Positions 5,076 through 7,147 of a stretch of DNA of 7,147 bases are shown here, in pieces. The notes beneath the pieces are model-generated. The model saw only the letters and a program-made list of their open reading frames with translations. It was not told the origin of the DNA and made no database searches. The first letter of the stretch is position 1, and every line of letters starts with the position of its first letter. This stretch comes from DATGYC01 sp035298385 (GTDB lineage Bacteria > Bacillota > Sulfobacillia > Symbiobacteriales > Symbiobacteriaceae): assembly GCA_035298385.1 (NCBI GenBank), contig DATGYC010000358.1:1-7147 (forward strand). Direction: 5' to 3'. The position numbers and the translations under genes are program-made.

Positions 5076-7147
5076 ATGCAGAGAGTTTCGGGGGTGCTTC
5101 GGGGGACCGGTATTGGGATCGCTCTGCTCGTCCTGGTGGCCGCCCCCTTCTTTCGGGGGCTCTTCTTCTGGACGGAGCTCCTGCCAGCGATTGCGCTGGT
5201 CAGTCTGGCCTTTCTGCTCTGGGTGATCGGCCGGCGCCTTGGGGGGCTGTCGGTTGGGGTTCCGGGTGGGGTTGTGGGGGGCGCCCTGCTGGCGCTGGTG
5301 GGCTGCTATCTGCTGCAGTTCTTCTGGGCTTCCTTTCCGAGGGGAAATCTGGACTGGCTGTTGCGGGCTGTCGCTGGTTGGTATATTCTGGCAATGTTTC
5401 GGGCAGAGGACTCGGTCCTGGTGCGACGCTTCCTGGCCTGGTCGTTCGTAGTTGGGGCTTCGGCTCTGGCTGTGCACGGGCTGGTTGAGTTCACGGGGAT
5501 GCGGGTACTGAACGCCGAGCTACTGAATTCGCTCTCGCTGGTTGGGCTCTCGTCTCGGATGTACACGGCCTTCCAGTACCCGAATACCGCTGCCATCTAC
5601 TTCCTGGTTGCGCTCTTCCTGGCCATCGGTCTTGGCGTTGAGAGCGGCAGGGCCTGGCTGAAGGGGCTGGTGGGTGGGCTGGGGGCGCTCCTAGCGATCG
5701 CCTTCTTCTTCACGATCTCGCGTGGCGCGGTTGTGGTCGTGCCGTTCGGATTGATCCTCCTCTTCCTCGGTCTAGGGCGAGAGCACAGATGGCCTGGCCT
5801 GCTCCTCCTTGGGGCCGCACTGGTGCCAACCGTGGTCGCCGTTGGTCCGATTGGAGCGCTGGCCGCAGCACGTGGCTTCGGATCTGCCTTCGCCTGGATC
5901 GGAGCCGCGGTACTGGCTGGAGCGCTCCTGGGCGCCTTAGTTGGACTGCTCGGGCGCCTCCCCTTCCGGCGGCAGTTGGCCCTGGTGGCTGTTGTCGCGG
6001 TGATTGGTGCTGTTGGTCTGGGGGTTGGCCGGGCGGGGCGCCCGTTGTTGCCTAAGCAGGCCTCGCGGCTCTTTGAGATCAACCTGCAGACGCAGAACGT
6101 CGTCCTCCGCCTCATCTACGACCAAGACGCCCTGCGGATGGTGGGTGATCAGCCGCTTGGCCGGGGCGGTTGGGGCTGGACCCGTTCATACCGGCAGTAT
6201 GCCACCTTCAACTACACGGCCCGGGAGACGCACAACCACTTTGCGCAGACGGCCGTGGATGCCGGCGTACCAGGGCTGATCGCCCTGGTGACGGCCCTGC
6301 TGGCCGGGCTCTGGGGAGCCTGGCGTAATCGAGTCGGGAATCCGCTGGGCTGGGCGATGGCGGCGGGGGCCGCTTTGATTGCCGGGCACAGCCTGATCGA
6401 TTTCGATCTGTCATACGGGGGGGTATGGCTGATGCTCTGGTCTTTGCTGGGGGCAGCACTCTCTGGGGCGCCCAAGGGAGAGCGCGAAGGGATCATGGCT
6501 TCGGGGGCGGTCGCTTCGGCGCTGGCTATCTTGGTGACAGCGAGCGCACTTTGGCAGGGCGCCCGACTGACTGAGGAGGCTGCTTCATTGGCTGCGAAGG
6601 GGAAGAATGCAGAGTCCCAGGCAGTTGCGGCCCGGGCTGTGGCCTGGGATGCGCTGAACAGTGAGGCCCTGGTTCAAACCGCCGAGCATGCGCTACTACT
6701 CAGGGCCGTCCAGGTGGATCCGACGAACCCGGAGGCCTGGTTCAAGTTGGCGGTCAGCCACGAGGTGCGGAAGGAATGGCAGCTAGGGCTGGCGGCCACG
6801 CAGAAGGCAGCAGAACTCGACCCCTGGGAGTCTCGCTACGTTGATAAGGAAGCTCGCCTTGCAGGCTTCCTGATGCTCGATGAGCTCGCAGCCGGGCGCA
6901 AGGACTCGGCGGTGAAGAAGGCCCAAGACCTGCTGGCACTCGAGAAGGCATGGACGGATCGATTGGCGTCAGCGAAGGAGAATCAGCATCTCTGGCGCGT
7001 GACACCCGCCAAGTTGGATCCGGCTACCGAACTGCGCTTCGGGCAGGCCAGATTCCTGCAAGGGGATCTAGCCGGTGCTAAGCAGCCGTTGCTGAAGGCT
7101 GCACAGGTTGGCTTGCTCAACTCAGAGGCTGAAGTCTGGCTCTACGC
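5076..7147 (+). CDS. O-antigen ligase/polymerase family (Wzy_C) membrane protein with C-terminal TPR-like region, cut by right edge
   Basis: The frame is open from ATG 5076 to the window end, giving 690 residues so far. GAGG at 5066-5069 precedes the start by six bases; GTG 5064 is an in-frame alternative. Residues 10-480 form a dozen or so hydrophobic helices. They carry features of the O-antigen ligase/Wzy superfamily: FQYPNTAA (166-173), FTISRGA (212-218), PLGRGGWGW (360-368) in the long outer loop, THNHFAQTAVDAGVPGL (385-401) and HSLIDFDLSYGG (438-449). From about 500 the sequence becomes hydrophilic and helical, with TPR-like pairs such as AVQVDPTNPEAWFKLAVSHE and later AELDPWE. Proteins of this type polymerise or transfer lipid-linked glycans at the outer face of the cytoplasmic membrane. 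The true role here (polymerase, ligase or glycoprotein glycosylation) is open. It is divergent from the SLH gene. No confident promoter is seen; TTGATG at 4977 with GATATT at 4999 is only a weak candidate. Confidence 0.85.
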   Translation, partial: MQRVSGVLRGTGIGIALLVLVAAPFFRGLFFWTELLPAIALVSLAFLLWVIGRRLGGLSVGVPGGVVGGALLALVGCYLLQFFWASFPRGNLDWLLRAVAGWYILAMFRAEDSVLVRRFLAWSFVVGASALAVHGLVEFTGMRVLNAELLNSLSLVGLSSRMYTAFQYPNTAAIYFLVALFLAIGLGVESGRAWLKGLVGGLGALLAIAFFFTISRGAVVVVPFGLILLFLGLGREHRWPGLLLLGAALVPTVVAVGPIGALAAARGFGSAFAWIGAAVLAGALLGALVGLLGRLPFRRQLALVAVVAVIGAVGLGVGRAGRPLLPKQASRLFEINLQTQNVVLRLIYDQDALRMVGDQPLGRGGWGWTRSYRQYATFNYTARETHNHFAQTAVDAGVPGLIALVTALLAGLWGAWRNRVGNPLGWAMAAGAALIAGHSLIDFDLSYGGVWLMLWSLLGAALSGAPKGEREGIMASGAVASALAILVTASALWQGARLTEEAASLAAKGKNAESQAVAARAVAWDALNSEALVQTAEHALLLRAVQVDPTNPEAWFKLAVSHEVRKEWQLGLAATQKAAELDPWESRYVDKEARLAGFLMLDELAAGRKDSAVKKAQDLLALEKAWTDRLASAKENQHLWRVTPAKLDPATELRFGQARFLQGDLAGAKQPLLKAAQVGLLNSEAEVWLY

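Noticed and set aside
5049..6496. Several open frames on the - strand and in other frames within the ligase-like gene
   Set aside because: All are low-complexity, Arg/Pro/Ser-rich shadows. The continuous + strand frame from 5076 explains the region with membrane helices and family motifs.
1..7147. Search for CRISPR repeats, tRNA or rRNA genes and riboswitches
   Set aside because: No regularly spaced direct repeats, tRNA-like cloverleaf or conserved rRNA segments are evident, and every longer leader is too short or lacks known riboswitch cores.

Overview
The window looks like part of a high-GC, Gram-positive-type (Bacillota-like) chromosome. The evidence is a SpoVB/MurJ-type flippase, a small secreted protein made almost only of SLH (S-layer homology) repeats, strong purine-rich Shine-Dalgarno sequences, frequent GTG and TTG starts, and sigma-A-type promoters. 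Sampled housekeeping-type stretches are about 65-75% GC. A Symbiobacterium- or Limnochorda-like lineage would fit, but this is a guess from gene style, not a measured placement.

Layout. (1) 1-257: the C-terminal end of a MarR-type regulator on the + strand, closed by a textbook intrinsic terminator. (2) 262-1833: a polysaccharide/lipid II flippase of the SpoVB-MurJ type on the - strand. (3) 1957-3210: an MFS drug-efflux transporter of the MdtG type on the + strand, divergent from the flippase. (4) 3225-4114: a compact two-gene module of lower GC. It has its own sigma-A promoter, a DUF3990-like predicted ADP-ribosyltransferase (start GTG 3289), an overlapping 79-residue partner (start TTG 3824) and a hairpin at the end. 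(5) 4153-4185: a second hairpin with T-runs on both sides, placed to terminate the module and the convergent SLH gene. (6) 4210-4848: the secreted SLH protein on the - strand, with a clear promoter and a hairpin-prone leader. (7) 5076-7147: a long open frame on the + strand that runs off the right edge. It encodes a multi-spanning O-antigen ligase/polymerase (Wzy_C) membrane domain followed by TPR-like helices.

How the parts may work together. The flippase, SLH protein and ligase-like protein are all envelope functions: SLH domains bind secondary cell-wall glycans, and Wzy/WaaL-like proteins polymerise or attach surface glycans. The efflux pump and the MarR end are a common regulatory pairing, but here the flippase gene lies between them. 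The two-gene module between pump and SLH gene stands apart in composition and carries its own signals. It is the best candidate for an accessory system: a toxin-antitoxin-like or defence-like ADP-ribosyltransferase with an unrecognised small partner.
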